Positions 1 through 7,156 of a stretch of DNA of 64,000 nt are shown here, in pieces; positions within the stretch are counted from its first letter, which is position 1, and every line of letters begins with the position of its first letter. This DNA is from JBAXTE01 sp037130365. GTDB taxonomy: Bacteria; Bacteroidota; Bacteroidia; Bacteroidales; WCHB1-69. The notes beneath the pieces were generated by a model. That model was given only the letters and a program-made list of their open reading frames with translations. It did no database searches and was not told where the DNA came from. The DNA lies in NCBI GenBank assembly GCA_037130365.1, contig JBAXTE010000011.1, forward strand, positions 1 to 64,000, read 5' to 3'. Both the position numbers and the translations under genes were made by a program.

Positions 1-86
1 TAAACCCCGTTAAAAAACGAGGGCATGCCATACTAAATTTCAAATAGTCCATTGGACTATTTTGAAATAAGTATTGGTATAATTTG
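1..86 (+). repeat. Two-hairpin intergenic element, copy 1 (left edge may be cut)
   Basis: Two stem-loops in a row. The first pairs CCCCGTT with AACGAGGG, leaving one A bulged in the 3' arm. The second is long and imperfect, roughly 25-49 with 53-78, with core AAATAGTCC / GGACTATTT. The same layout with many identical bases occurs at 15637-15720, and a related layout at 9476, 45601 and 49472. No open frame runs through it. It lies about 75 bp upstream of the PAP2 gene. Function is unknown; a REP-like or other non-coding repeat is the likeliest reading. Confidence 0.6.
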
Positions 87-159
87 ATGATTTTGCGATG
101 CTTGCATTAATGAATTGTGTAGTGAGAATTTTTGTGGGATAAAAAAATAGAACTTAAAT

Positions 160-768
160 ATGAAAATTAAAGTAATTTCTCTCTTATTAATTTCAATTTT
201 CTGCTTTAATAGCGAAAATGCATCTGCTCAGAATTTTGATATCAATTTGCTGAAATCAATAAATATTAACAGGAACAAGGACTTAGATCCATTTTTTAAG
301 GCAACCAGTAATTCCGTTTATCCAATTATGGTGATTGCACCTTCTGCTTTTTTTATTCATGGTCTTATTAAAAAAGATAGTCTTACACTTCAAGATGGAA
401 TTGAGATTGGAGTTTCTGTTGCTTTGACTGTAGCAGTTTCAGCGGGGTTGAAGTATGCCATAAATCGTCCTCGACCTTATGATGAATTCCCAAATATCGA
501 CAATATAGCTACTGAAAATTCTCCGTCATTTCCTTCGGGACACACTTCTACTGCGTTTTCTGTGGCCACTTCTGTGAGTTTGAGTTACCCAAAGTGGTAC
601 GTGATTACCCCCATGTATTTGTGGGCAGGAAGTGTTGGCTATTCCCGCATGCACTTGGGCGTCCATTATCCTTCCGATGTATTTGTGGGAGCCATCATTG
701 GCAGCGGTTGCGCATATCTTTCGTATAAAGCAAATCAGTGGATTCGGAAACGGAGTCCGAAAAGATAG
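160..768 (+). CDS. Secreted PAP2-family phosphatase
   Basis: A 202-residue protein with an N-terminal signal peptide (residues 1-23, ending in ASAQ). It carries the three phosphatase signatures of the PAP2 / phosphatidic acid phosphatase superfamily: K98xxxxxRP (KYAINRPRP), PSGH at 125-128, and SR162-163 followed by H169 and D173 (SRMHLGVHYPSD). These supply the phosphate-binding Lys/Arg and the two catalytic His. Hydrophobic stretches at about 51-70, 82-97 and 142-158 suggest a membrane-embedded enzyme facing the periplasm, acting on lipid phosphates such as phosphatidate or undecaprenyl pyrophosphate; the substrate cannot be told from sequence. It appears intact. The remains of a toxin-antitoxin pair start 16 bp after its stop. 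Confidence 0.88.
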   Translation: MKIKVISLLLISIFCFNSENASAQNFDINLLKSININRNKDLDPFFKATSNSVYPIMVIAPSAFFIHGLIKKDSLTLQDGIEIGVSVALTVAVSAGLKYAINRPRPYDEFPNIDNIATENSPSFPSGHTSTAFSVATSVSLSYPKWYVITPMYLWAGSVGYSRMHLGVHYPSDVFVGAIIGSGCAYLSYKANQWIRKRSPKR

Positions 769-783
769 AAAATTGATTATTGA

Positions 784-906
784 GATGAAGAGGTGGATAA
801 TACAGCATATTTAAAATCCAGTATTGTAAATATGGAAAAGTTGAAAAAATCAATGTTTCAAGATCAAAAAAGTGAATATATTAGTGTGAAAAAGGATGAT
901 TTATGA
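784..906 (+). pseudogene. YefM-type antitoxin, C-terminal remnant
   Basis: The frame 784-903 reads as about 40 residues (EVDNTAYLKSS...ISVKKDDL) and ends in TGA at 904-906. The text resembles the C-terminal part of YefM/Phd antitoxins, where ETAYLLxSPxN is followed by a basic helix and a DL-type end. No start codon or DNA-binding N-terminal half exists: the frame is closed by TGA at 781-783 and the PAP2 gene ends at 768, so the front of the gene was lost. The stop overlaps the ATG of the toxin remnant (ATGA, 903-906), the usual coupling in such operons. The match is from family memory, not from a search. Confidence 0.55.
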
Positions 907-1004
907 GAGATGTTCTCTTCACAACCATTGCTGTTGAACAATATTATGATTGGCAATCTGAAAACAAACAAATATTCAATAAACTAAAAAATTCAATATT
1001 TTAG
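903..1004 (+). pseudogene. YoeB-type toxin, N-terminal part, interrupted
   Basis: Reads MRDVLFTTIAVEQYYDWQ followed by SENKQIFNKLKN and three more residues before TAG at 1002-1004. The pattern Ft..A.eqY..Wq...K.I..K matches the first third of YoeB/Txe mRNA interferases. The genuine part ends at base 991; the last codons come from inserted DNA. The rest of the toxin is found at 6711-6878, and joining base 991 to 6711 restores the frame (NKLKKLIIETSKTPF). The ATG overlaps the antitoxin stop. Not functional. Confidence 0.62.
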
Positions 1005-1104
1005 GTATATTTTCAATTTAAAATTAATTTTAGAGTTACAATAAATTGAATTAGTTATGCCACAGATTAGCTTGTTATCATTTTGATAATGAGAAATATA
1101 CAAT

Positions 1105-1140
1105 TAAAAAGGGTTGAAAATATTTTTTTCAACCCTTTTT
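1105..1140. terminator. Bidirectional rho-independent terminator
   Basis: AAAAAGGGTTGAAAA is followed after a short loop by its complement TTTTTTCAACCCTTTTT. The stem has a GGGTTG/CAACCC core with A-tract and T-tract flanks, so it can stop transcription from either side. It lies 18 bp beyond the stop of the large minus-strand gene ending at 1158. Confidence 0.8.
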
Positions 1141-1157
1141 AATTATTTATTGATATT

Positions 1158-4100
1158 TTACTCTAATGCTCCCATTTTTGGTGAATTACCTCTAGTAACA
1201 CCTAAAATATCTTTTGTTATTCCATTTATCGAAATACCTATTAAAGACGACGAACTATAAAAGTTTTGTATAGATGTTCCACCTAATATATTTGGATTTA
1301 CAGATAAACTATTTACATTTTGATTTGTGGCAAATCTTATTGTCGTTAAAGTAGTTTTATCACCATTAATATAACCAAGAACACCATTGGTTCCACTTAC
1401 ATAATAATCATTATAATTTATTGTCAAATTAGAAGTATTAACTAAATATAGTGCATAATGTTTACCCGTGCTACCACCAGAACGTGTGTTCGATAATATA
1501 TTATTTCTGTAATTTCTTTTTGAATTATAAACACTACTCCAAATCGAAGCAGTTGAAGAAGTTATTCCGTTAGTAATTGTACCACTTATACTTATTGTAT
1601 TAAAATAAATATTACTCGAATTATCATTTGAGCTACTGCTATTGTCTAATATTCCATTAATAAAATAACCTTTAGTAATATTATTTCCTAAACTAATAAT
1701 ATTATTTGAACATGTTACATTTCCACCATTTAAAACAATACCATCAATAAAGGATTGAACATCCGTTGTAGAAAGTGATAAATTATGAATGAAATTTCCT
1801 GATATTTGATTGGATTCACTATTTGGTCCCGAATAATAAATTCCACTTACTCTTAGTCTTTGTGTCAAATCAGTATTAGAAATTTCAAATATTGTGTTTC
1901 CTGTTATTGATTGTGAAGTTCCTGAGTTAGTGGATTTTAGAGAAATTCCTATTGCTGAAGCAAAATCAACATTTAGACCATACATGCGATTTGCAGTGGT
2001 TAATTTACCAATGGTATTTTTTGATATTGTATTAGAACCAGCAGTTGTTTGAATACCAATTGTTTGTGTTGAACCTGTAAAAGAGGTTTGTCCATTTGTT
2101 AAATTAAGAATAGTATTTCCAGAAATAGTTGTTGAACTTGTCCCATTTGAGTTTATACCAACTACCTTTTGAATATTTTCAGTACTTGGTGAACTTGCTC
2201 GGAAACTGTTAGCTGTTGTTAAACTACCTATTAAATTATTTCTGATAATTGTATTTCCAGAAACTGGCATTTTATTAATTCCAAAAATATTATTACTTTT
2301 TGATGATACTGAGTTAGCAGTTGTAAATGAACCAATTGTGTTATTTTCACAAATAACATCATCTTCACCTGCAATATTAATTCCATATACACCATAAGAA
2401 TTCATATCGCCACTAGTAATAATAATAGAACTAGTTCCTTTAGTTAATCCAATTGTGTTACCAGAAGTTGTTCCAATATTTACATTTCCTCCTTGTATAT
2501 GAATTGCAGTCCAAGCAGCACCTCTTGAATTGCTCCAAGCAAAGTTTTGAATGGTATTGTTTTGAATATTGCAAACATGTTCATTATCTGCATTTAAGAA
2601 AATGCCATAGAAGGTATTATTTCCAGAAGCAGTTTTTGTCCATGCATTACTTCCACACAATGGGGCACTTCCACCTATAAAATTATCAGAAACAATAAAA
2701 TTATCACCTAATTTATTGCTCCCGCTAATTCGAATTGCACAATATTCAACATCATAAATAGGAGCAAATGTTGTGGTTTCATAAAAACTATTTCCAATAA
2801 TCTTCCATTCACTAGCTCTATTTCCTACATAAATTCCATTTGAAGCAATACTAGGGTTTAAGAAGTTGTAAATATTATTATTACTAATAGTGACATTATT
2901 AATAAAAAACTGGCCATTCCCTTCTGCATAAATTGCATTAACAGGTCTAGCTCCTGCATTCGTAATATTATTATGGTCAATTACATTATAATCGTTTCCA
3001 TCACTATCATTTCCTTCACCATTTCCTGTGGATTTAGTAAAATAAATAACACCATTTGATGTACTTGTTCCAGAACCTTTAATTGTACAATATTCAATTA
3101 CATTATTAATGGCAGAATTACCAAATTTAATAGTTGAAGCTGAGGTTCCTGTGTTTGTATTTGAAATAGTTAGATTAGCTATACCAAGTCCATTTACTCT
3201 ACCATCAAAAACAACACTATCTGAGCCATTTAATTCAACTAATGGAGAATTTAAATTGCCATTAATTGTAAATCCTGAATTTATAGGATAAATATAAACG
3301 GTGGTATAATTAGCATTTCCATGTCCATTAGCATTTAATACTGCTTTAGATGTTTCAATTGTATTATCAATTACCTGTAAAGTAATTGAACCTGTAATTG
3401 CACCAGAATTTATTGCATCAAAAGCAAGTTTTAAAGTAGCGTAATTTGCACCATGTGTGCCCACAGTTCTTGCATTTGTTATATTTACAACAGGTCCTTC
3501 AAATGCAACCGCTTTAACTGTTGAACCAATTGTTGTTAGATTTTGAGAAACTGGAGTAACAGAAAAACGAATATATTTACCTAAATCTGAATATGTAATC
3601 AAGTATGTCAAAGTGGTTGCACCAGAAATAGCAACTTCGTTTAACCCAGAATTATTATCAGCACGATACCATTGATATGTAGTATTTCCTTCAGGTAATC
3701 CCATTATACTATTATAAGTATAGATTCCTGTGAGTGTTGAACCAACTTTTGCATTTCCTGATTGTGATACATTTTGTGCAACGGGTACTGCACTTTGTAT
3801 AAGTGATGTAACAGAAGATTTAACTTGAACACCTGTTTCTGTATTTATTATAGCAACAGGTAAAACTTCAAATCTTAAATATTTTCCTTGATCTAATATT
3901 TGAAGTGTGTAATTTAATGAAGTTGCTCCTGAAATTTCATTTTCTCCATTTCCTTGAGCATCATCACAACGATACCATTTATATATGCTTGTTCCTTCAG
4001 CCACTGATTCAGCTTGTGTGTATGTGTAACTTCCGGTTAATTGTTGTCCAACTAATGGTGTTCCATTAATTTGAATATTTGATGCAACTGGCGCAGTGTT

Positions 4101-6059
4101 TCTTATTGCTTGATTAAAAACATCTGATAATAGCTCTACTCCTAATTCTGAATTTGAAGAGGCAACTGGTAATACTCCAAAACGGATATATTTTCCAGCA
4201 TCTACCGATTGAAGGGTGTAAGTAGTGGTTGTAGCTCCTGAAATTTCAATTACTCCTGCTCCTTGTGCATTATCACAACGATACCATTTATAAATGCTCG
4301 TTCCTTCAGCTACTGATTCAGTTTGTGTGTATGTGTAACTTCCGGTTAATTGTTGTCCAACCACTGGTGTTCCATTAATTTGAACATTTGATGCAATTGG
4401 TGCAGAATTTAATATAATTTCAATGTAATTTGATTTTTCTTCATCCCCTGGTGTTGCTCCAACTGAAGCATTTGGAGTCACACTAAATCTAATAAATTTA
4501 TGAATATCTGGAGCTAATACTGTATAAGTTGTATGTGAAGCTCCAGCAATTTCTGTTTCATTCAAACCTTGGTTATCATCAGCAATATACCATTTATAAA
4601 CACTATTACTTTCAGGATTATTTTCAACATCATAATAAGTATATGAACCTGTTAATACTGAACCTATATTATTTGTTCCACTAATTAAAACATTTAACGC
4701 TCTAGGAACAGAGTTTAATACAGGTCCATAGTATAAAACAGCCTTAGTTTCAACACCTACAGCAGAATTAATTGTAACAGGTTTTACTGCAAATCGAATA
4801 TATTTTCCTTCGTCTGTAAGAGTAATTGTATAATTTAATGAATTCGCATTTGCAATGGGCTGTTCATTTAATCCTTCGTTATTTTCAGCAATATACCATT
4901 GATATTCACTTGTGCCTTCAGCGATACCTTGTGCATTAAAATAAGTATAAACACCATTTAAAAGATTTCCAATATTTGAGTTATTTGTATTTTCAATATT
5001 TGTTTCAGAAAATGAGTCAGAAAAACTACTTATACTAAAAAAACTACCATTATCTGCTGTGAGATTCGTTGGTATTGAAATTTCAGAACCTGATATTGTA
5101 AGATCCACTTGATTAACATCCAGAGCCATTGGAGCTGGGTTAATAGTTGGGCCAATATATGAAGATGATTTTGTTTCAACAGCAGGAATTGTTAATTCAT
5201 TTGCAACAACTTTTACTCCAAAACGAATATATTTCCCTACATCTTGTAAAGTCAATGTATATTTAATTGAATTTGTACCAGCAATTGCAATCTCATTTAA
5301 TCCTAATTCATTGTCAGCACGATACCACTGATAAATACTTGTACCCTCTTGAATGTTTTGACTATGATAATAAGTATAAACTCCTGTTAATTCTGAAGTT
5401 AAAATATTTAATCCATATTGAGACACTTGTTGTGCTTCTGGAGCTGAAATTAATATTGGAGTAGACCAACTTGATTGTGCTTCTAATCCTGGATTTGTTC
5501 CTAATGTTGCAATTGGAATTACGGCAAAACGAATGCATTTGTTTTTATCTTCATTTTGTAATGTGTAGTTTACTGTATTTACATTTAAAATTTGGGTTTC
5601 ATTTAAACCTAAATTGTTATCAGCACGATACCATTTATAAATACAATTTCCTTGAATATTATTTTCAGCATCTGAAAAAGTAAAACTTCCAGTTATCGTA
5701 TTTCCAATAGTAAAACTTCCATTTAGAAGAACATTTGTAGCTATTGGAACTGAATTTGCTTGCGACAAAGGTCCATTTAAAATATCAACCATTTGAACAT
5801 TATTTTGCATTTGCAAAACTGGGTGTTCTTCGCAATTATTACAATAAATTAATAGTCCTTTAGCTGGTTTGTAAATTGCCATTCGTTGAGTTGCTGTCAT
5901 GCTTGGAAGCAAAAGTCCTTTGTTTGTACTTTTTATTTCTAACATTGCTGATGAATCAGCTTGATCGTTAGGAATAGATGAAATAAGAACTTGTCCAAAC
6001 AAATTAACGCTAACGATAGCGAAAAGTATGGTAATAAGCAATTTAAATTTTACTTTCAT
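1158..6059 (-). CDS. Giant secreted protein: seven Ig-like tandem repeats plus beta-helix
   Basis: 1633 residues. Signal peptide 1-23 (ends LFGQ). Residues about 30-75 (SSAMLEIKSTNKGLLLPSMT) match the conserved N-terminal segment seen in many Bacteroidota surface and tail-fibre-like proteins. About 105-860 hold seven tandem domains of about 100 residues, each with LTGSYTY, a YKWYRADN-like core, and a GKYIRF motif before the next A..NV. From about 863 (ARTVGTHGANYATLKLAFDA) begins a right-handed beta-helix-type region with many N-rich turns (GNTI, NNTI, SNN), ending in SPKMGALE. I see no T9SS sorting domain at the C-terminus, so export beyond the outer membrane is uncertain. No catalytic motif is visible; an adhesin or surface-layer role is inference. 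It lies inside a broken yoeB gene, which suggests acquisition. Confidence 0.85.
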   Translation of the reverse strand: MKVKFKLLITILFAIVSVNLFGQVLISSIPNDQADSSAMLEIKSTNKGLLLPSMTATQRMAIYKPAKGLLIYCNNCEEHPVLQMQNNVQMVDILNGPLSQANSVPIATNVLLNGSFTIGNTITGSFTFSDAENNIQGNCIYKWYRADNNLGLNETQILNVNTVNYTLQNEDKNKCIRFAVIPIATLGTNPGLEAQSSWSTPILISAPEAQQVSQYGLNILTSELTGVYTYYHSQNIQEGTSIYQWYRADNELGLNEIAIAGTNSIKYTLTLQDVGKYIRFGVKVVANELTIPAVETKSSSYIGPTINPAPMALDVNQVDLTISGSEISIPTNLTADNGSFFSISSFSDSFSETNIENTNNSNIGNLLNGVYTYFNAQGIAEGTSEYQWYIAENNEGLNEQPIANANSLNYTITLTDEGKYIRFAVKPVTINSAVGVETKAVLYYGPVLNSVPRALNVLISGTNNIGSVLTGSYTYYDVENNPESNSVYKWYIADDNQGLNETEIAGASHTTYTVLAPDIHKFIRFSVTPNASVGATPGDEEKSNYIEIILNSAPIASNVQINGTPVVGQQLTGSYTYTQTESVAEGTSIYKWYRCDNAQGAGVIEISGATTTTYTLQSVDAGKYIRFGVLPVASSNSELGVELLSDVFNQAIRNTAPVASNIQINGTPLVGQQLTGSYTYTQAESVAEGTSIYKWYRCDDAQGNGENEISGATSLNYTLQILDQGKYLRFEVLPVAIINTETGVQVKSSVTSLIQSAVPVAQNVSQSGNAKVGSTLTGIYTYNSIMGLPEGNTTYQWYRADNNSGLNEVAISGATTLTYLITYSDLGKYIRFSVTPVSQNLTTIGSTVKAVAFEGPVVNITNARTVGTHGANYATLKLAFDAINSGAITGSITLQVIDNTIETSKAVLNANGHGNANYTTVYIYPINSGFTINGNLNSPLVELNGSDSVVFDGRVNGLGIANLTISNTNTGTSASTIKFGNSAINNVIEYCTIKGSGTSTSNGVIYFTKSTGNGEGNDSDGNDYNVIDHNNITNAGARPVNAIYAEGNGQFFINNVTISNNNIYNFLNPSIASNGIYVGNRASEWKIIGNSFYETTTFAPIYDVEYCAIRISGSNKLGDNFIVSDNFIGGSAPLCGSNAWTKTASGNNTFYGIFLNADNEHVCNIQNNTIQNFAWSNSRGAAWTAIHIQGGNVNIGTTSGNTIGLTKGTSSIIITSGDMNSYGVYGINIAGEDDVICENNTIGSFTTANSVSSKSNNIFGINKMPVSGNTIIRNNLIGSLTTANSFRASSPSTENIQKVVGINSNGTSSTTISGNTILNLTNGQTSFTGSTQTIGIQTTAGSNTISKNTIGKLTTANRMYGLNVDFASAIGISLKSTNSGTSQSITGNTIFEISNTDLTQRLRVSGIYYSGPNSESNQISGNFIHNLSLSTTDVQSFIDGIVLNGGNVTCSNNIISLGNNITKGYFINGILDNSSSSNDNSSNIYFNTISISGTITNGITSSTASIWSSVYNSKRNYRNNILSNTRSGGSTGKHYALYLVNTSNLTINYNDYYVSGTNGVLGYINGDKTTLTTIRFATNQNVNSLSVNPNILGGTSIQNFYSSSSLIGISINGITKDILGVTRGNSPKMGALE

Positions 6060-6376
6060 CTTATTTGTTTATTTTAAAGCGAATAGCTTATATTTTAATA
6101 AATTACATAGTATAAGCATTTCTGCTAAAATTATTTAAATAATATTAATTTTCGTTTTTGCATTAATTCCCATTATGAATCTGAGTACAAACATATTACT
6201 TTTTTTACATTATTGTTCATTGTCTATTAATGCGAAAATAAATTTTTCATGTATTAATTTTTTAAAAACAGCCATTAATAAGCAATATAGACCTATTTAG
6301 AATATTTCTATATTAAATTTTAACATAATTAAAATCAAATAGTTAATATAGTTAAAATGGGTTAATAGATAAAAAG
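6060..6376. other. AT-rich upstream region, no gene seen
   Basis: About 300 bp upstream of the giant gene. It is very AT-rich with stops in all frames. It should hold the promoter of the minus-strand gene, but I could not pick a convincing -33/-7 pair. Confidence 0.4.
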
Positions 6377-6401
6377 AAGGGCGAAAAACTCTCTAGCCCT
6401 T
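6377..6401 (-). terminator. Candidate terminator reading leftward
   Basis: AAGGGC (6377-6382) pairs with GCCCTT (6396-6401). On the minus strand the hairpin is followed by CTTTTT. It lies between the copper operon and the giant gene, which are both transcribed leftward, and could insulate one from the other. Only six base pairs. Confidence 0.35.
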
Positions 6402-6436
6402 AATTGTCATCCATTTGCGGTAAATCAAAAATATGA

Positions 6437-6619
6437 ATAAAAAAAGTGCTTTTATTGTGGTTTAAAAATCACATTAAATATGGAAAAGTTGGTGTAATGG
6501 ACAAAAAGAATGGTGTTTATTTTCCTAACATATATCATGATTTAATTTTTGCTTTTACCTTTGTGTTATCAAGTAAAGCAGATATAGGCTCTGCTGGAGA
6601 GCAACCTATTAGGAATTAG
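6437..6619 (+). pseudogene. WG-repeat protein remnant
   Basis: An open stretch of about 60 codons between TGA (6434-6436) and TAG (6617-6619), without a suitable start. It contains KYGKVGVMDKKNGVYFPNIY followed by HDLIF, which fits one WG-repeat unit (GKWGVIDKKG..V.P..YD.I). Only one unit is recognisable and the downstream residues do not continue the pattern. It may be debris of a relative of the WG-repeat gene at 11867. Short similarity, so moderate to low confidence. Confidence 0.4.
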
Positions 6620-6634
6620 CTTGTCTGATGACAA

Positions 6635-6685
6635 AAATGTCTAATCAATGGGTTATTATAAAACAAACCCATTGATTAGACATTT
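6635..6685. repeat. Perfect 20-bp inverted repeat with 11-base loop
   Basis: Bases 6635-6654 (AAATGTCTAATCAATGGGTT) are exactly complementary to 6666-6685. With a small bulge the pairing extends to ACAAAA/TTTTGT further out (6631-6693). A T-rich tract follows on the plus strand. The stem is longer than a normal terminator. It sits 17 bp from the right boundary of the segment inserted into yoeB, so it may be a structural end of that segment or a strong terminator. Confidence 0.7.
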
Positions 6686-6710
6686 ATTTTTGTTCATTAC
6701 ACCTAAAAAA

Positions 6711-6878
6711 GCTGATAATTGAGACTAGCAAAACCCCATTTCAAGCAACCAGAAAGCCAGAAGCACTCTGACATGAATATACTAGTTATTGGTCACAAGA
6801 ATCACCGATGAACATCGGTTGGTATACAAAGCAGATGAACATTGCATTAAAATAATTGCTTGTAGGTTTCACTATTAG
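6711..6878 (+). pseudogene. YoeB-type toxin, C-terminal part, decayed
   Basis: Starts LIIETSKTPFQATRKPEAL, matching the LIKDTxRTPFxGxGKPExL region of YoeB, then an in-frame TGA (6769-6771) in place of the expected Lys, then HEYTSYWS. A one-base deletion near 6796-6798 shifts the frame, after which RITDEHRLVYKADEHCIKII and ACRFHY end at TAG (6876-6878). This is the highly conserved YoeB C-terminus with its His-Tyr end. Joined to 903-991 the total is about 85 residues, the normal family size. Non-functional because of the split, the stop and the frameshift. Confidence 0.7.
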
Positions 6879-6938
6879 AAAACTTAGTATTCATTGAAGT
6901 TTTGTTGAAAGTTGTAAGAGACTTACAAAGTGTTTTAA

Positions 6939-7151
6939 TCAGTCCAGTTTCTGAATTTCAAACCCAGCTTTTTTAACCGCTTCAATTACAATATTCTCAT
7001 CGTCATCGTCAAGCATGACTTCCAGAATTTTATCTGGATTTTCGGTATCCACTTTCCATGAATCAACATTGTCGAGATTGTTTAAAAATGGAGTCACCGA
7101 TTTAATGCATCCGCCACAGTTGATATTCGTTTTAAATCTGATTGTTTTCAT
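6939..7151 (-). CDS. Heavy-metal-associated (HMA) copper chaperone-like protein
   Basis: 70 residues forming a single ferredoxin-like HMA domain. The metal site is INCGGCIKSV (CxxC), a variant of MxCxxC, and the protein ends FEIQKLD. Such proteins carry Cu(I) in the cytoplasm and hand it to a P1B-type ATPase. It starts five bases after the stop of the copper ATPase on the same strand, so the two form an operon. The acidic run DDDDEN at about 47-52 is unusual. Could also sit in a zinc system, but the partner has a CPC motif typical of copper. Confidence 0.85.
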   Translation of the reverse strand: MKTIRFKTNINCGGCIKSVTPFLNNLDNVDSWKVDTENPDKILEVMLDDDDENIVIEAVKKAGFEIQKLD

Positions 7152-7156
7152 TATAA

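Larger units (their letters stand above)
992..6710. mobile_element. 5.7-kb segment inserted into yoeB, flanked by 8-bp direct repeats
   Basis: The octamer CTAAAAAA stands at 984-991 (end of the YoeB N-terminal fragment) and at 6703-6710 (just before the C-terminal fragment). Removing one copy with everything between rebuilds one continuous YoeB reading frame, as expected for a target-site duplication. The segment holds the 1633-residue surface protein gene, its terminator, a WG-repeat remnant and a 20-bp perfect hairpin 17 bp from the right end. I see no transposase, integrase or clear terminal inverted repeats, so the mechanism is unknown. A-rich octamers can match by chance, but the in-frame join makes insertion the best explanation. 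Confidence 0.5.

Noticed and set aside
6804..6819. Palindrome ACCGATGAACATCGGT as an operator
   Set aside because: It lies within the decayed yoeB C-terminus and codes for the conserved TDEHR segment, so coding history explains it.
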